Assembly: GCA_025351325.1 (NCBI GenBank)
Contig: JANXWE010000243.1
Location: 1-38,332, forward strand
Direction of reading: 5' to 3'
DNA: 38,332 bases
From: Fimbriiglobus sp.
Lineage (GTDB): Bacteria; Planctomycetota; Planctomycetia; Gemmatales; Gemmataceae
The notes under the pieces are model-generated. The model ran no database searches. It had not been told where the DNA came from and was given only the letters and a program-made list of their open reading frames with translations. This document shows positions 1-8,241 of this stretch, piece after piece (the stretch's first letter is position 1; every line of letters starts with the position of its first letter). Made by a program: the position numbers and the translations under genes.

Positions 1-75
1 GCTCAGGTACGCGGCGCGGGCAGCAACATCGACCATGTCGATGGCGGATTGGAACAGGTCGCGGTCGGTCGGCAT
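1..75 (-). CDS. N-terminal fragment of a protein, probably a Ser/Thr protein kinase (cut by window edge)
   Basis: Reading minus from the ATG at 75, the 25 visible codons begin MPTDRDLF and end in an A-A-R-A-A-Y-L stretch. Planctomycete serine/threonine kinases that follow ECF sigma genes often begin with a short helical leader of this kind (LF...A...RAAYL), before the kinase domain. The gene lies 63 bases downstream of the ECF sigma factor stop, the usual arrangement for this sigma-kinase pair. No kinase motif is inside the window, so the identity is inferred from the leader and the neighbour only. Confidence 0.5.
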   Translation of the reverse strand, partial: MPTDRDLFQSAIDMVDVAARAAYLS

Positions 76-138
76 CGGGAATCCTCCGGGCGTGTCCCCA
101 GAATGCGGAATCCGCGCCCGATCCGCGCCAATTATTTT

Positions 139-630
139 TCATTTTTCCGAAAGTCGCTCGAAAAGCCAGGCTTTTGCATAGGCCCAGAGCCGATCCGCAT
201 GGCGCGGGGAGATGCCGAGGAGACGGGCCGATTCATCGCGGGTGCGGCCTGCGAAGTAGCGAAGGTGCACCAGTTCGGCGGCTGCGGGGTCGTCGACGCT
301 GAGGTGGGTCAAGGCATCATCGAGCGCGATGAAATCGACGCGGGCTAGGGCAGGGGCGTCCGAGAATGCGACCGGAAGCTGACCTCCACCGCGTTTGAGA
401 CACAGCGAAGCGCGGGCACGATCCACGAGAATCCTGCGCATCGCCTGTGCTGCGGCATGGAAGTAGTGGCGATCCGATTCCCACAAGGCCTTGCCGTGGA
501 GTTTCAGGTACGCCTCGTGGACGAGGGCCGTGGCCCCGAGCGACCACCCGGCCGGGTCGTCGGCGAGTCGGCGCGCGGCCAGCGCCCGGAGTTCGTCATA
601 CACGGCGTCGATGGGGGTGTCGGGCATCAT
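139..630 (-). CDS. ECF-type RNA polymerase sigma factor (planctomycete-expanded family)
   Basis: A 163-residue sigma factor. The first half (about 1-90) has the sigma region 2-like pattern of this family: AARRLA, then ATALVHEAYLKLHG, then HYFHAAAQAMRRILVDRAR. The C-terminal part (about 100-160) is a helix-turn-helix region 4, with ELVHLRYFAGRTRDESARLL followed by a DRLWAYAKAWLF recognition helix. These are typical of the ECF sub-family abundant in planctomycetes (TIGR02999 type). Two ATG codons sit side by side at 630 and 627; either may start translation. The first lies one base after the rny stop codon, so translation is probably coupled to rny. A kinase-like gene follows. No separate anti-sigma gene is visible; in such systems the kinase is often presumed to control the sigma factor, which is an inference here. 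Confidence 0.9.
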   Translation of the reverse strand: MMPDTPIDAVYDELRALAARRLADDPAGWSLGATALVHEAYLKLHGKALWESDRHYFHAAAQAMRRILVDRARASLCLKRGGGQLPVAFSDAPALARVDFIALDDALTHLSVDDPAAAELVHLRYFAGRTRDESARLLGISPRHADRLWAYAKAWLFERLSEK

Positions 631-631
631 T

Positions 632-2335
632 TCACTTCGCCATTTCCACCATCCGGGTTTCGCGGATCACGGTGACCTTGATTTCACCGGGGTAGTCCAG
701 CTCTTGCTCGATGGCGCGGGCGATGTCGCGGCAAATTTGCAGGGCTTGGTCGTCGGTGGTTTGGTGGGCGTTGGCGATCACGCGGAGTTCGCGGCCGGCT
801 TGGATCGCAAACGCCGCACTGACACCGGGAAAGCCGCAGGCCACGGCTTCGAGCGCTTCCATCCGCTTGACGTACTTTTCCAACGTCTCGCGGCGGGCAC
901 CCGGTCGGCTGGCGCTGATGGCGTCGGCCGAGGCGACGATCACCGTGTACAGGTTGTCGACGGTGATGTCGTCGTGGTGGCCGAGGATGGCGTGGAGCAC
1001 TTCCTTGCTGGTCTCGCCGTAGCGTTTGGCCAGTTCGGCGCCGATTTTCGGGTGGCCGCCTTCCATCTCGTGGTCGGCTGCTTTACCGATGTCGTGGAGC
1101 AACCCGCACCGCCGCGCGAGTTGGGCATTCATCCCCAATTCCGATGCGATCATGCCACTGAGGTGGGCCACTTCCATGCTGTGCAGCAAGACGTTTTGGC
1201 TGTAGCTGGTGCGGAACCGCAGGCGCCCGAGCAGTTGCAAAATTTTGTCGTGCGGGATGGCGATATCGAGTTCGATGGCGGCTTTGCGACCGATTTCCAG
1301 AATCGTCGCGTCCATCTCTTTCTGTGTCTCGGCGACGATTTCTTCGATGCGGGTCGGGTGAATCCGGCCGTCTTGAATCAACTTCGTCAACGAGATGCGG
1401 GCGATCTCGCGGCGGACGTTGTCGAACGCGGAGACGACGACGACACCGGGGGTGTCATCGACAATCACGTCGACACCGGTGGCTTTTTCGAAGGTGCGGA
1501 TGTTGCGTCCTTCGCGGCCGATGATCCGACCTTTCATGTCGTCGCTGGGGATGTCCACGGTGCTGACGGTCGCCTCGGCGGTATGCGCGGAGGCGTAACG
1601 CTGCACGGCGGTGGCGAGGATTTCGCGGGCCTTGCCCTCCGCTTGCTGCTGGTAGCTTTCGTTCGACTTGCGGATGCGGCTGGCCACTTCCTCGGCGAGA
1701 CTTTTTTCGAGGCGACCCATGAGCATCGTTTCGGCTTGCTCGCGGGAGAGTCCCGACAGCCGTTGAAGGGTTTTGGTCTCTTGTTCAATTAAAGTTTCGA
1801 GGTCGACGGTCTTCTTGTCGAACAGATCTTTCTGGTCGGTAGCCTTCTTCACTTGGGTGTCGAGCGTCTTCTTCTTCTCGGTGATTTCTTTTTGTTGACC
1901 GTCGAGAGTGTCTTCGCGTTTTTCGAGGCGGCGTTCGAGATCCTTGAGATCGTTGCGGGTCTTTTCGAATTCGCGGGTGATTTCTTCGCGGCGTTTGAAG
2001 GCGTCGTCCTTCAACTTGAACTCACCCTCTTTGACGATGCGGTCGGCATCGCGGCGGGCTTGCTCGAGCATCTCGCGGTTCTTGACTTCGGTTTGGCGAA
2101 CGAGTTCCTTCGCCTGGACTTCCGCTTGGCGGACGGCTTCTTTCATCTGGGCTTCGGCTTGGCGAATCAGTGCCGGGTCGACGGCGGCGATCCCGGGGGC
2201 CGCGAGCGCGGCGACCTCGGAGACCGGTGGCGGCGCCAAGGGGCGTTGGCGCAGCATATTGCGGAGGGCGAGCACGCCCCCACCGACAATCAGCAAGTTG
2301 GCAAGCACCAACCCACCGAGAACGTAATCATTCAT
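632..2335 (-). CDS. rny: Ribonuclease Y
   Basis: Membrane-anchored endoribonuclease that starts mRNA decay. From the ATG at 2335 the protein has 567 residues. Residues 5-25 form a hydrophobic anchor, residues about 55-240 are a long charged coiled coil, a KH domain follows at about 257-320 ([15 protein letters not shown]), and an HD domain has its signature [12 protein letters not shown] near residue 414. This is the full RNase Y domain order, with a coiled coil of normal or slightly long size. The frame stays open upstream to about 2497, but the 2335 ATG gives the membrane anchor at the N terminus and is preceded by AGGAG at a good distance, so it is preferred. The stop is one base from the ECF sigma start, which suggests a shared transcript. 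Confidence 0.96.
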   Translation of the reverse strand: MNDYVLGGLVLANLLIVGGGVLALRNMLRQRPLAPPPVSEVAALAAPGIAAVDPALIRQAEAQMKEAVRQAEVQAKELVRQTEVKNREMLEQARRDADRIVKEGEFKLKDDAFKRREEITREFEKTRNDLKDLERRLEKREDTLDGQQKEITEKKKTLDTQVKKATDQKDLFDKKTVDLETLIEQETKTLQRLSGLSREQAETMLMGRLEKSLAEEVASRIRKSNESYQQQAEGKAREILATAVQRYASAHTAEATVSTVDIPSDDMKGRIIGREGRNIRTFEKATGVDVIVDDTPGVVVVSAFDNVRREIARISLTKLIQDGRIHPTRIEEIVAETQKEMDATILEIGRKAAIELDIAIPHDKILQLLGRLRFRTSYSQNVLLHSMEVAHLSGMIASELGMNAQLARRCGLLHDIGKAADHEMEGGHPKIGAELAKRYGETSKEVLHAILGHHDDITVDNLYTVIVASADAISASRPGARRETLEKYVKRMEALEAVACGFPGVSAAFAIQAGRELRVIANAHQTTDDQALQICRDIARAIEQELDYPGEIKVTVIRETRMVEMAK

Positions 2336-2806
2336 CGGGCCACTCCTTTTGGCGGCCCGTTGCAAATCCATCGTCGAGGCGGCGCGAGCGGGGCGAGCGC
2401 AGCGGGGTCTCACGGTCTCCGGGGTTTGGAAGAGTCCGCACGGGGGCGGGTCAATATCCAGGGTGTCATCCCGCCAGATGGCGGGCCGGGGTCGCAACGG
2501 GCCAGCAAAAACTATTGTTAAGGCGATTCAATCACGGCTGAAACTCAGCCGCACCTGTGGTTCGCCGGTTGCCCACAGACTTCGACAAACCCGATCCATT
2601 CCGTGTCGGGCAGTGGCATTATGGAGACCGGCCGTAGTTCGTGCAACGAAAAAACACCTTCATTTGAATGAACGTTGGCCGTCTGACCATGAATTCGACA
2701 GTTGTCACCGATTCTTCACAGCCCCTTCGCGGTTTCCTCGCTCTTCATTTCTAACCTGTTTTAGTCGGCTCTGGTGAGTCGAGCTTTTACTTCCGGGAGT
2801 CCTGCC
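2336..2806. other. Intergenic region between divergent rny and DUF1559 genes
   Basis: About 470 bases without a convincing gene. It must hold the promoters of both divergent units, but I cannot place them with confidence. A short perfect inverted repeat, TTCATT-TG-AATGAA, lies at 2659-2672 and could be an operator or chance. The start of the DUF1559 gene is preceded by GGGAG. The open frames crossing this stretch look like chance frames of GC-rich DNA. Confidence 0.5.
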
Positions 2807-3910
2807 ATGAACCGTTCGGTCCGACGATCCGCGTTCACACTGATCGAGCTTTTGGTCGTCATTGCGATCATTGCGATCTTGATCGGATTGCTGTTGCCCG
2901 CCGTTCAAAAAGTTCGCGAGGCCGCCGCCCGCATGCAGTGCAGCAACAACCTCAAGCAGATTGGTTTGGGGTTCCACAACCACGAGAGTGCGTACCAGTA
3001 CTTCCCGACGGGTGGCATTGATGGCGATCCGAAGGCGATCACCACGGGCGGAACACCGAACCCGTCTGGGTACAATTACGGCGAAGCACCAGGCCAGTAC
3101 GAAGGTTCGACATGCTGTCGAGCAGCCACCCGGAGTGGCTGGAACTGGATGTATCAAATCCTGCCCTACATCGAGCAAGACAACGTCCACCGTCTGGGTC
3201 GCGATGATCCACCCTTCTGGCCGAACGTGCTGAACAACGGTGGCGAAGATGACGTCGCCAGGCAGTTGATCAAGATTTATTACTGCCCAAGCCGACGGTC
3301 ACCGACTGCTTACGGCACGGGTCTGTTTGGTCGGTCGGACTACGCCGGTTCAGCCGGGTACTACCAAGGTGAAATGCATGAAGGATTCGGCGACATCCCC
3401 GATCCGCCCATCGGGATGACCCCACGCCGGAACGAACGCACCCTCGAAAACTTCGGTGATTTCGGTGGCCGCAAGGGGATGCTGGTTTGGCCGGGCCAAG
3501 GTGCGCGTCGTCGGATTGCCGACGTGACCGATGGTCTATCGAACACGATCATGGTGGCCGAGAAAGCACTCCCGAAGACTCGGCAAGGGTTGGATGGTGG
3601 CGATAACGAACGCTGGCAGAATAGCGGTTGGGATGAAGATAACATCCGCTACCATTTCCCGCCAAAGGGCGACCTCGACCCGACGATGGTGGTGACGGGC
3701 CTGCCGAATCCGCTCGACCCAGGCCGTGCGGTCGTCCCAGCGAATCAGAACGTATGGCGGCGTTACTTCGGCTCGGCCCACACCGGTGGGTTGAACGCGG
3801 TCTACGGCGACGGTTCGGTTCACTTCATCCGGTTCGGCGTTGACCCGCTGACTTTCATGCGGGCGGTTGTCGCCGATGACGGCCAAGCTTTCGATGCCAG
3901 CCAATTGTGA
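2807..3910 (+). CDS. DUF1559 pseudopilin-like protein with prepilin N terminus and H-X9-DG C terminus
   Basis: A 367-residue protein beginning [18 protein letters not shown], the classic type IV prepilin/type II secretion pseudopilin methylation site, followed by a hydrophobic helix and the conserved [18 protein letters not shown] segment of DUF1559. Near the C terminus is [20 protein letters not shown], the H-X9-DG motif of this family. The body is beta-rich with paired cysteines (around STCCR). DUF1559 proteins are massively amplified in planctomycetes and are thought to be processed by a prepilin peptidase and exposed at the cell surface; their exact job is unknown. The ATG at 2807 is preferred over an upstream GTG because it places the charged leader directly before the cleavage site and has GGGAG upstream. 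A small lipoprotein gene follows after 20 bases. Confidence 0.95.
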   Translation: MNRSVRRSAFTLIELLVVIAIIAILIGLLLPAVQKVREAAARMQCSNNLKQIGLGFHNHESAYQYFPTGGIDGDPKAITTGGTPNPSGYNYGEAPGQYEGSTCCRAATRSGWNWMYQILPYIEQDNVHRLGRDDPPFWPNVLNNGGEDDVARQLIKIYYCPSRRSPTAYGTGLFGRSDYAGSAGYYQGEMHEGFGDIPDPPIGMTPRRNERTLENFGDFGGRKGMLVWPGQGARRRIADVTDGLSNTIMVAEKALPKTRQGLDGGDNERWQNSGWDEDNIRYHFPPKGDLDPTMVVTGLPNPLDPGRAVVPANQNVWRRYFGSAHTGGLNAVYGDGSVHFIRFGVDPLTFMRAVVADDGQAFDASQL

Positions 3911-3930
3911 TTTGTCCAGGAGTTTTTACG

Positions 3931-4122
3931 ATGCGTCGAGTGATCCTGTCCGTGCTGTTGGTGGCCGTGGTCTTTGCCACGGGATGCAGTGGTAGCAACA
4001 AGACCGAGCTGAACGACCGGCCGATGACCGAGGAAGAGAAAGCGAAAATGAAAGCGGAAGACTCTCAGACGGAGCATGAAGAGAGTCAGGGAAAAATCAA
4101 AGGCGGCAGGAAAGCCAAGTGA
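3931..4122 (+). CDS. Small lipoprotein downstream of the DUF1559 gene
   Basis: A 63-residue protein. It begins MRRVILSVLLVAVVFATGC, a signal peptide ending in a lipobox-like A-T-G-C, so the mature protein would be a lipid-anchored peptide of about 44 residues. The rest is very hydrophilic, rich in Lys, Glu and Ser, and ends in a basic GGRKAK tail. The start at 3931 is supported by CAGGAG eight bases upstream. Small lipoproteins of this kind commonly follow DUF1559 genes in planctomycetes, and the 20-base spacing here suggests co-transcription. No function is known. A hairpin terminator follows at 4140-4177. Confidence 0.82.
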   Translation: MRRVILSVLLVAVVFATGCSGSNKTELNDRPMTEEEKAKMKAEDSQTEHEESQGKIKGGRKAK

Positions 4123-4139
4123 CCGATGGAGTTCAACGA

Positions 4140-4177
4140 ACAGCCGGATACCTGAGGGGGGATTCCGTCTGTTTTTT
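4140..4177 (+). terminator. Intrinsic terminator after the DUF1559/lipoprotein unit
   Basis: ACAGCCGGA at 4140-4148 pairs with TCCGTCTGT at 4164-4172 with one mismatch, with a 15-base loop, and the right arm runs straight into a T tract ending at 4177. It lies 17 bases after the lipoprotein stop and 23 bases before the next lipoprotein start. Confidence 0.65.
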
Positions 4178-4200
4178 CATACCTTCACTGCGAGAGCGTC

Positions 4201-4791
4201 ATGTTCCGTTACTTATTCTTATTTGCGGTGACCGCCGCTGCCGGTTGCAGTCCGTCCATTTCAAAAACGGACAGTGACCCCGTTTTGCCAGTTCAGCCTT
4301 CGGGCACCAAAACGGAATTTGTCGAGTACGTGCGTTGGGCCAAATTCAAACCGGGCACCACGATGGTGAAGAGAACCATCACCGAAGAAAAAGGGAACCC
4401 CTCGAAAACAATCGAGGTGACGATGAGTAAACTTTTAGAACTGACTGCCGATCACGTTGTCATTGAAACACAGCTGACGGGGACTCGATTCGACGGTGTC
4501 AAGATGGACACACTGCCGGTGACCCAGAAGATCACGCGGTACTTTTACTTGCAAGAGAACGCAAAAGTTGACAAGTTGGACAAGACGAAAATAGAAACGG
4601 TGACCGTGGCCGGGAAGAGCTACCAAGCGTCCGTTACCAGTGGGAAAGATCGTAACGAGGCTGGCGAAGTGACGTCGACGGTTTGGTCGAGTGATGAAGT
4701 GCCGGGTGGCTTGCTCAAGTCGGAAACCTTGATCCAAGCCACCGGCAAATTGATGACCATTGAATTGATCGAACTCAAACCGGCCGAGTGA
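4201..4791 (+). CDS. Hypothetical lipoprotein
   Basis: A 196-residue protein with an N-terminal signal MFRYLFLFAVTAAAGC, in which A-A-G-C is a good lipobox. The mature part has mixed beta-strand character with repeated charged segments (WAKFKPGTTMVKRTITEE; YLQENAKVDKLDKTKIETV) and reads like a small beta-barrel or sandwich domain. I do not recognise a named family. It follows the terminator at 4140-4177, so it may have its own promoter or be expressed by read-through. It converges on rtcB with only three bases between the two stop codons. Cell-envelope localisation is inferred from the lipobox. Confidence 0.8.
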   Translation: MFRYLFLFAVTAAAGCSPSISKTDSDPVLPVQPSGTKTEFVEYVRWAKFKPGTTMVKRTITEEKGNPSKTIEVTMSKLLELTADHVVIETQLTGTRFDGVKMDTLPVTQKITRYFYLQENAKVDKLDKTKIETVTVAGKSYQASVTSGKDRNEAGEVTSTVWSSDEVPGGLLKSETLIQATGKLMTIELIELKPAE

Positions 4792-4794
4792 CCG

Positions 4795-6258
4795 TCATCC
4801 TTTGATCACCCCGATGGGCCGCATCCGGGCTACCTTTTTGCTCAGTCCCGCGTCGTGGACGACCTCCACGACGTGGTCGACGTTCTTGTACGCCTTCGGT
4901 TGCTCTTCGGCCAAGCCTTGCCGGCTGCTCGACATCGCAATCACACCGCGGGCCTCCAACTCTTTGTCGATGCGCCGACCGACGGCATCCTTCACCGCGG
5001 CCGTGCGGCTCATGGCCCGACCGGCCCCGTGGCAAGTCGTTCCGAAGGTGCGTGCCATGCTCCCCGGCTGACCAACGAGCACCCACGACGCCCGGCCCAT
5101 GTCGCCGGGAATGATCACCGGTTGCCCCGTCGCTTGGAATGCCGATGGTAATTCCGGATGCCCCGCCGGGAAGGCTCGCGTGGCCCCTTTGCGGTGCACC
5201 CAAACTTTTTTGAGCTTCCCCTCGACGAGGTGCTCTTCGAGCTTGGCGATGTTATGGGCCACATCGTAAAGCAAGTCCATGCCGAGATCGGTCCACGGGC
5301 GACCGAAGACACCGGCGAACACTTCGCGGGTTTGCTGCATGAGCAGTTGCCGGTTGGTGAAGCCGAAGTTCGCGGCGGCCCGCATCGCGGCGATGTATTT
5401 TTTCCCTTCCGGTGAATCGGCAGGAGCACAAGCCAACTGGCGATCCGGCAGCACGATGCCGTACTTACCCGGCGCATCGCGGAACGCGGCCAGCGCGTCG
5501 TCGCACACTTGGTAACCAAGTCCACGCGATCCCGAGTGGATCATCACGCAGACTTGGTTCAATTCTAATCCGAACGCGGCTGCGACCTCGGCATCGCACA
5601 CTTGATCGACGACTTGCACTTCGAGAAAGTGGTTGCCGCTGCCGAGCGTGCCGCACTGATCGCTGCCACGCTTCACGGCGTGATCGCTGACTTGCTCCGG
5701 ATCGCCACCATCAATGTGTCCGTTGGCCTCGGTGTGGAGCAAATCTTGCGGAACTCCGAGATCGCGATCCACGGCAAAGCGAACCCCTTCGCCCATGAGC
5801 TTGCGCGTCTCTTTCGGATCGAACTTGTACTTCCCGCTGCGACCGACCCCGGCGGGGACGCTGTAGAACAGCGCCTTGATGAGTTCACGCAGGTGCGGTT
5901 TGACGTCGTCGAGGAAGAGGTTCGTCTTCACCAAACGCACGCCGCAGTTGATGTCGTAACCGACACCACCCGGGGAAATCACTCCACCCTCGGACGGATC
6001 GGTCGCGCAGACGCCACCGATGCAGAACCCGTAGCCCCAGTGGATGTCCGGCATGGCGAAGCTACCGACTTGGATGCCGGGAAGGGTGGCCACGTTCGCC
6101 ACTTGGTCGAGCGATTGATCGTGGCGGATCGTCTCCATCAACCGCTCGTTGGCGAAGATGAGTCCGTCGACGCGCATATCGGGTCGGTACGATTTCGGGA
6201 TCCGATAGCAGCACGGGTCGACCTGTTCGAGCGGCCCGTTGAAAATACCTTTGGCCAT
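4795..6258 (-). CDS. rtcB: RNA-splicing ligase RtcB
   Basis: GTP- and Mn-dependent RNA ligase joining 2',3'-cyclic phosphate (or 3'-phosphate) ends to 5'-OH ends. The 487-residue protein keeps the full active site: D102 and C105 (GVGYDINCGVRL), H210 (LGSGNHFLEVQ), H241 (MIHSGSRGLG), H335 (YDVAHNIAK) and the guanylylated histidine H410 in TTCHGAGR. Length is normal for the bacterial family. The ATG at 6258 (MAKGIFNG) follows GAGGTGATC; an in-frame GTG lies two codons upstream. It is downstream of archease, its known activating partner, and of a DUF1028 gene in the same direction. A long inverted repeat lies between archease and this gene and may influence read-through or mRNA stability. A role in RNA repair or tRNA ligation is inferred from the family. 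Confidence 0.97.
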   Translation of the reverse strand: MAKGIFNGPLEQVDPCCYRIPKSYRPDMRVDGLIFANERLMETIRHDQSLDQVANVATLPGIQVGSFAMPDIHWGYGFCIGGVCATDPSEGGVISPGGVGYDINCGVRLVKTNLFLDDVKPHLRELIKALFYSVPAGVGRSGKYKFDPKETRKLMGEGVRFAVDRDLGVPQDLLHTEANGHIDGGDPEQVSDHAVKRGSDQCGTLGSGNHFLEVQVVDQVCDAEVAAAFGLELNQVCVMIHSGSRGLGYQVCDDALAAFRDAPGKYGIVLPDRQLACAPADSPEGKKYIAAMRAAANFGFTNRQLLMQQTREVFAGVFGRPWTDLGMDLLYDVAHNIAKLEEHLVEGKLKKVWVHRKGATRAFPAGHPELPSAFQATGQPVIIPGDMGRASWVLVGQPGSMARTFGTTCHGAGRAMSRTAAVKDAVGRRIDKELEARGVIAMSSSRQGLAEEQPKAYKNVDHVVEVVHDAGLSKKVARMRPIGVIKG

Positions 6259-6270
6259 GATCACCTCGAA

Positions 6271-6359
6271 TTAGCCGCGAGACGGAGTCAAGCGCGGTCT
6301 GAGTTCCTCAATAAGTATTGGGCGTTTGCAAGCCGCGCTCGACTCCGTCTCGCGGCTAA
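6271..6359. repeat. 27-bp inverted repeat with 35-bp spacer (REP-like) between archease and rtcB
   Basis: Left arm 6271-6297 begins TTAGCCGCGAGACGGAGTC and right arm 6333-6359 ends GACTCCGTCTCGCGGCTAA. The arms are complementary over 27 positions with one mismatch. The spacer 6298-6332 is not obviously structured. The archease stop codon is inside the right arm. The transcript could fold into a very stable hairpin; there is no T tract, so it is not a standard terminator. A mobile repetitive extragenic palindrome is my inference. Confidence 0.85.
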
Positions 6360-6766
6360 ATGTCGACGATCACTTCGGCGAGGAACCCGCCGGCCGATTC
6401 CTCGAGCAACAGTCCGTGGTAGGTGATCGCCTTCACTTCTCGACTGAGCAGATGCCGGAGCGGGTCGAAAGGTTCACCCCAAATCGCGGCGGTCAATCCG
6501 GCAGGTGTCACGGTCACATCGAATCGGCACCAGAGCATCCGCGCTTCGTCGGAGCGGGTCAGCAATTCGCGGAGCCAGTCAAACAACAGGTATTCGCGGT
6601 CGGTGCCAGCAACGGCGACGGTTTGCGATTCCACGGCGAGAACCGACTTCGGATCGTCGACCATCGACGCGAGCAAGCATTCCCCCGCCTCGGCGAACAG
6701 AGTGTTCAGGTCGGCCGTCCGGATGCGCAAACCCAGGTCGGCGGTGTGGTCGAAGAGTTCGTGCAT
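6356..6766 (-). CDS. Archease (RtcB cofactor)
   Basis: A 136-residue protein that speeds RtcB guanylylation and turnover. It begins MHELFDHTADLGLRI, the archease signature with the acidic metal-site residues, and ends in EVIVDI, the usual C-terminal beta strand with its conserved aspartate. Length fits the family. The ATG at 6766 overlaps the TGA of the upstream DUF1028 gene (TGATG), so translation is probably coupled. The stop falls in the inverted repeat that precedes rtcB. The pairing of archease and rtcB is common across bacteria and archaea. Confidence 0.94.
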   Translation of the reverse strand: MHELFDHTADLGLRIRTADLNTLFAEAGECLLASMVDDPKSVLAVESQTVAVAGTDREYLLFDWLRELLTRSDEARMLWCRFDVTVTPAGLTAAIWGEPFDPLRHLLSREVKAITYHGLLLEESAGGFLAEVIVDI

Positions 6767-7509
6767 CAGTCTTTCTTTTCTTCGGGCTTGCGGATCTGTT
6801 TGGCCAAGATGCGGGCGAGTTCGGTCAACGGTTTCTCATGGTCGTCGACGCGGAAATCGACGAAGCGATCATTCAACCCCGCGTAACCACCCTTCGGCTT
6901 CACGATGAAGATCGCCGCCGATTGCTTCCCGCGTTTATCGCCACCAGCTTTGTCACCAGCGTCCATCGCGGCCATCAGGCGCCAAGCGAGCGGCCCTTTC
7001 GACTCCTCGAACACTTTGGCCATATCGGCAACGACCGCTTCGCCGGCCAAAAGGTTCCCTTGGCAGCTGTAATTCTTCCCGGTCTTCCCGCCCGCCCACG
7101 CTTGGCACTTCTTGCCCGTGTAACTCTCCCCGTTCCCGTCTTTGTCGACGATGCCCACCTGGCGATTGTCCCGTCCGTCGTCGCCTGCGATCAACGCTTT
7201 CATCGTCGCCTCGGCGGATTTTCCGCCGCCGAGCAGCTCCAACCCTTTCGGGCCGAAGGTGGTGTTGGCGAAACTCTGGGTCGCCACGGCACCGACATCC
7301 GCTTTCGCCCACGGCACCACCGCCCCGACCGCGAGGAACTTGGACGCGACAGCCACGCCATGTTCCTTGGTATCTGGATCGAAGGCAACAATCGAGAACG
7401 TCGTGCACGGTTCCGTACCGGCGGGCACGGGATCGGACGCGGGGATGAATGCCGCGCCGATCAACGCAACCACAATCGACACGAACGGAGGCAGCCGGCG
7501 GAGGTTCAT
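6766..7509 (-). CDS. DUF1028 family protein (Ntn-hydrolase-like), with signal peptide
   Basis: A 247-residue protein. Residues 1-30 look like a secretion signal. From about residue 35 it has CTTFSIVAFDPDTKEHGVAV, the DUF1028 opening; in family members lacking a leader this segment sits at the N terminus, and a Thr/Cys there is a candidate Ntn-type nucleophile. Further family blocks are VGAVVPWAKADVGAVATQSF and the GNLLAGEAVV segment. Its biochemical function is unknown. The start is supported by GGGAGCTAACC before the ATG. It is translationally coupled to archease and probably co-transcribed with rtcB, although a likely exported protein leading an RNA-ligase operon makes no obvious functional sense. 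Confidence 0.88.
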   Translation of the reverse strand: MNLRRLPPFVSIVVALIGAAFIPASDPVPAGTEPCTTFSIVAFDPDTKEHGVAVASKFLAVGAVVPWAKADVGAVATQSFANTTFGPKGLELLGGGKSAEATMKALIAGDDGRDNRQVGIVDKDGNGESYTGKKCQAWAGGKTGKNYSCQGNLLAGEAVVADMAKVFEESKGPLAWRLMAAMDAGDKAGGDKRGKQSAAIFIVKPKGGYAGLNDRFVDFRVDDHEKPLTELARILAKQIRKPEEKKD

Positions 7510-7529
7510 GGTTAGCTCCCGAATGAAAT

Positions 7530-7566
7530 TGGAAACGAAACAACCCGCGAGTTTATCGCGGGTTGT
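7530..7566 (-). terminator. Intrinsic terminator of the glutathione peroxidase gene
   Basis: An 11-bp perfect stem (7540-7550 with 7556-7566, five-base loop GTTTA), followed in the minus direction by the T-rich TTTCGTTTCC. It lies 26 bases beyond the stop of the glutathione peroxidase-like gene and just before the DUF1028 start, separating the two transcription units. Confidence 0.8.
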
Positions 7567-7591
7567 GTGTGTGAAGCAAGCGTTTTGTCGG

Positions 7592-8173
7592 TTACTTGGC
7601 GTCGAGTTCGGCTTTGATCGCTTTGGTCAGTTCGTCCGAATCCGGGGCGACACCCGACTTGAACTTGCCGACGACTTCGCCCTTTTTGTTGATGAGAAAC
7701 TTCTCAAAGTTCCAACCGATTTCCCCGGCGAACTTCGGATTCGTATCTTTCGACGTCAGGAAAGTGTAAAGCGGGGACTTGTCGTCGCCCTTGACTGACA
7801 CCTTGGCCAGCATCGGGAACGTCACGCTATATTTGGAACTACAAAACTCGACGATCTCTTCGTTCGTGCCCGGCTCTTGCGAACCGAAATTATTCGCCGG
7901 CACGCCGACGATGACGAAGCCATCTTTTTCGTACTTCTTGTAAATCGCTTGCAGGCCGGTGTACTGCTTGGTGTAGCCGCACTGGCTGGCGACATTCACG
8001 AACAGTACGACTTTGCCTTTGTACTTCGACAGATCGACTTCTTTGCCGTCGATGCCGGACACTTTGAAATCGAGTGGGCTGGTCACTTTCGGATCTCCTT
8101 TGGGTTTGTCTTCGGCGTTGCAAGCGGCACTCGCGAACACCATCGCCACGGCGACCAACAGTAATGCTTTCAT
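7592..8173 (-). CDS. Exported glutathione peroxidase-like protein
   Basis: Thiol peroxidase of the glutathione peroxidase family, probably reducing hydroperoxides with thioredoxin-like donors, as most bacterial Cys-type members do. The 193-residue protein has a signal peptide (MKALLLVAVAMVFASAAC; signal peptidase I or lipoprotein processing both possible), then the active-site C65 in NVASQCGYT, Q99 in NNFGSQEPG, and W154-N155 in WNFEKFL. The catalytic tetrad is complete and uses Cys, not selenocysteine. The ATG at 8173 is chosen because it starts the signal peptide and follows TGGAG; the frame extends eight codons upstream. The gene lies 68 bases after the RND pump and may share its transcript. 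It ends in a strong terminator. Confidence 0.94.
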   Translation of the reverse strand: MKALLLVAVAMVFASAACNAEDKPKGDPKVTSPLDFKVSGIDGKEVDLSKYKGKVVLFVNVASQCGYTKQYTGLQAIYKKYEKDGFVIVGVPANNFGSQEPGTNEEIVEFCSSKYSVTFPMLAKVSVKGDDKSPLYTFLTSKDTNPKFAGEIGWNFEKFLINKKGEVVGKFKSGVAPDSDELTKAIKAELDAK

Positions 8174-8241
8174 CGTCGACTCCAGAGTAACAAACAATTC
8201 CTAGCCGAGTACCTATGTTACAGACCACTCTGCGAAGCGGA

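Noticed and set aside
491-1792. Long plus-strand open frame across rny
   Set aside because: Antisense of the well-supported RNase Y gene; its composition is a by-product of GC-rich codon use and it has no motif or ribosome site.
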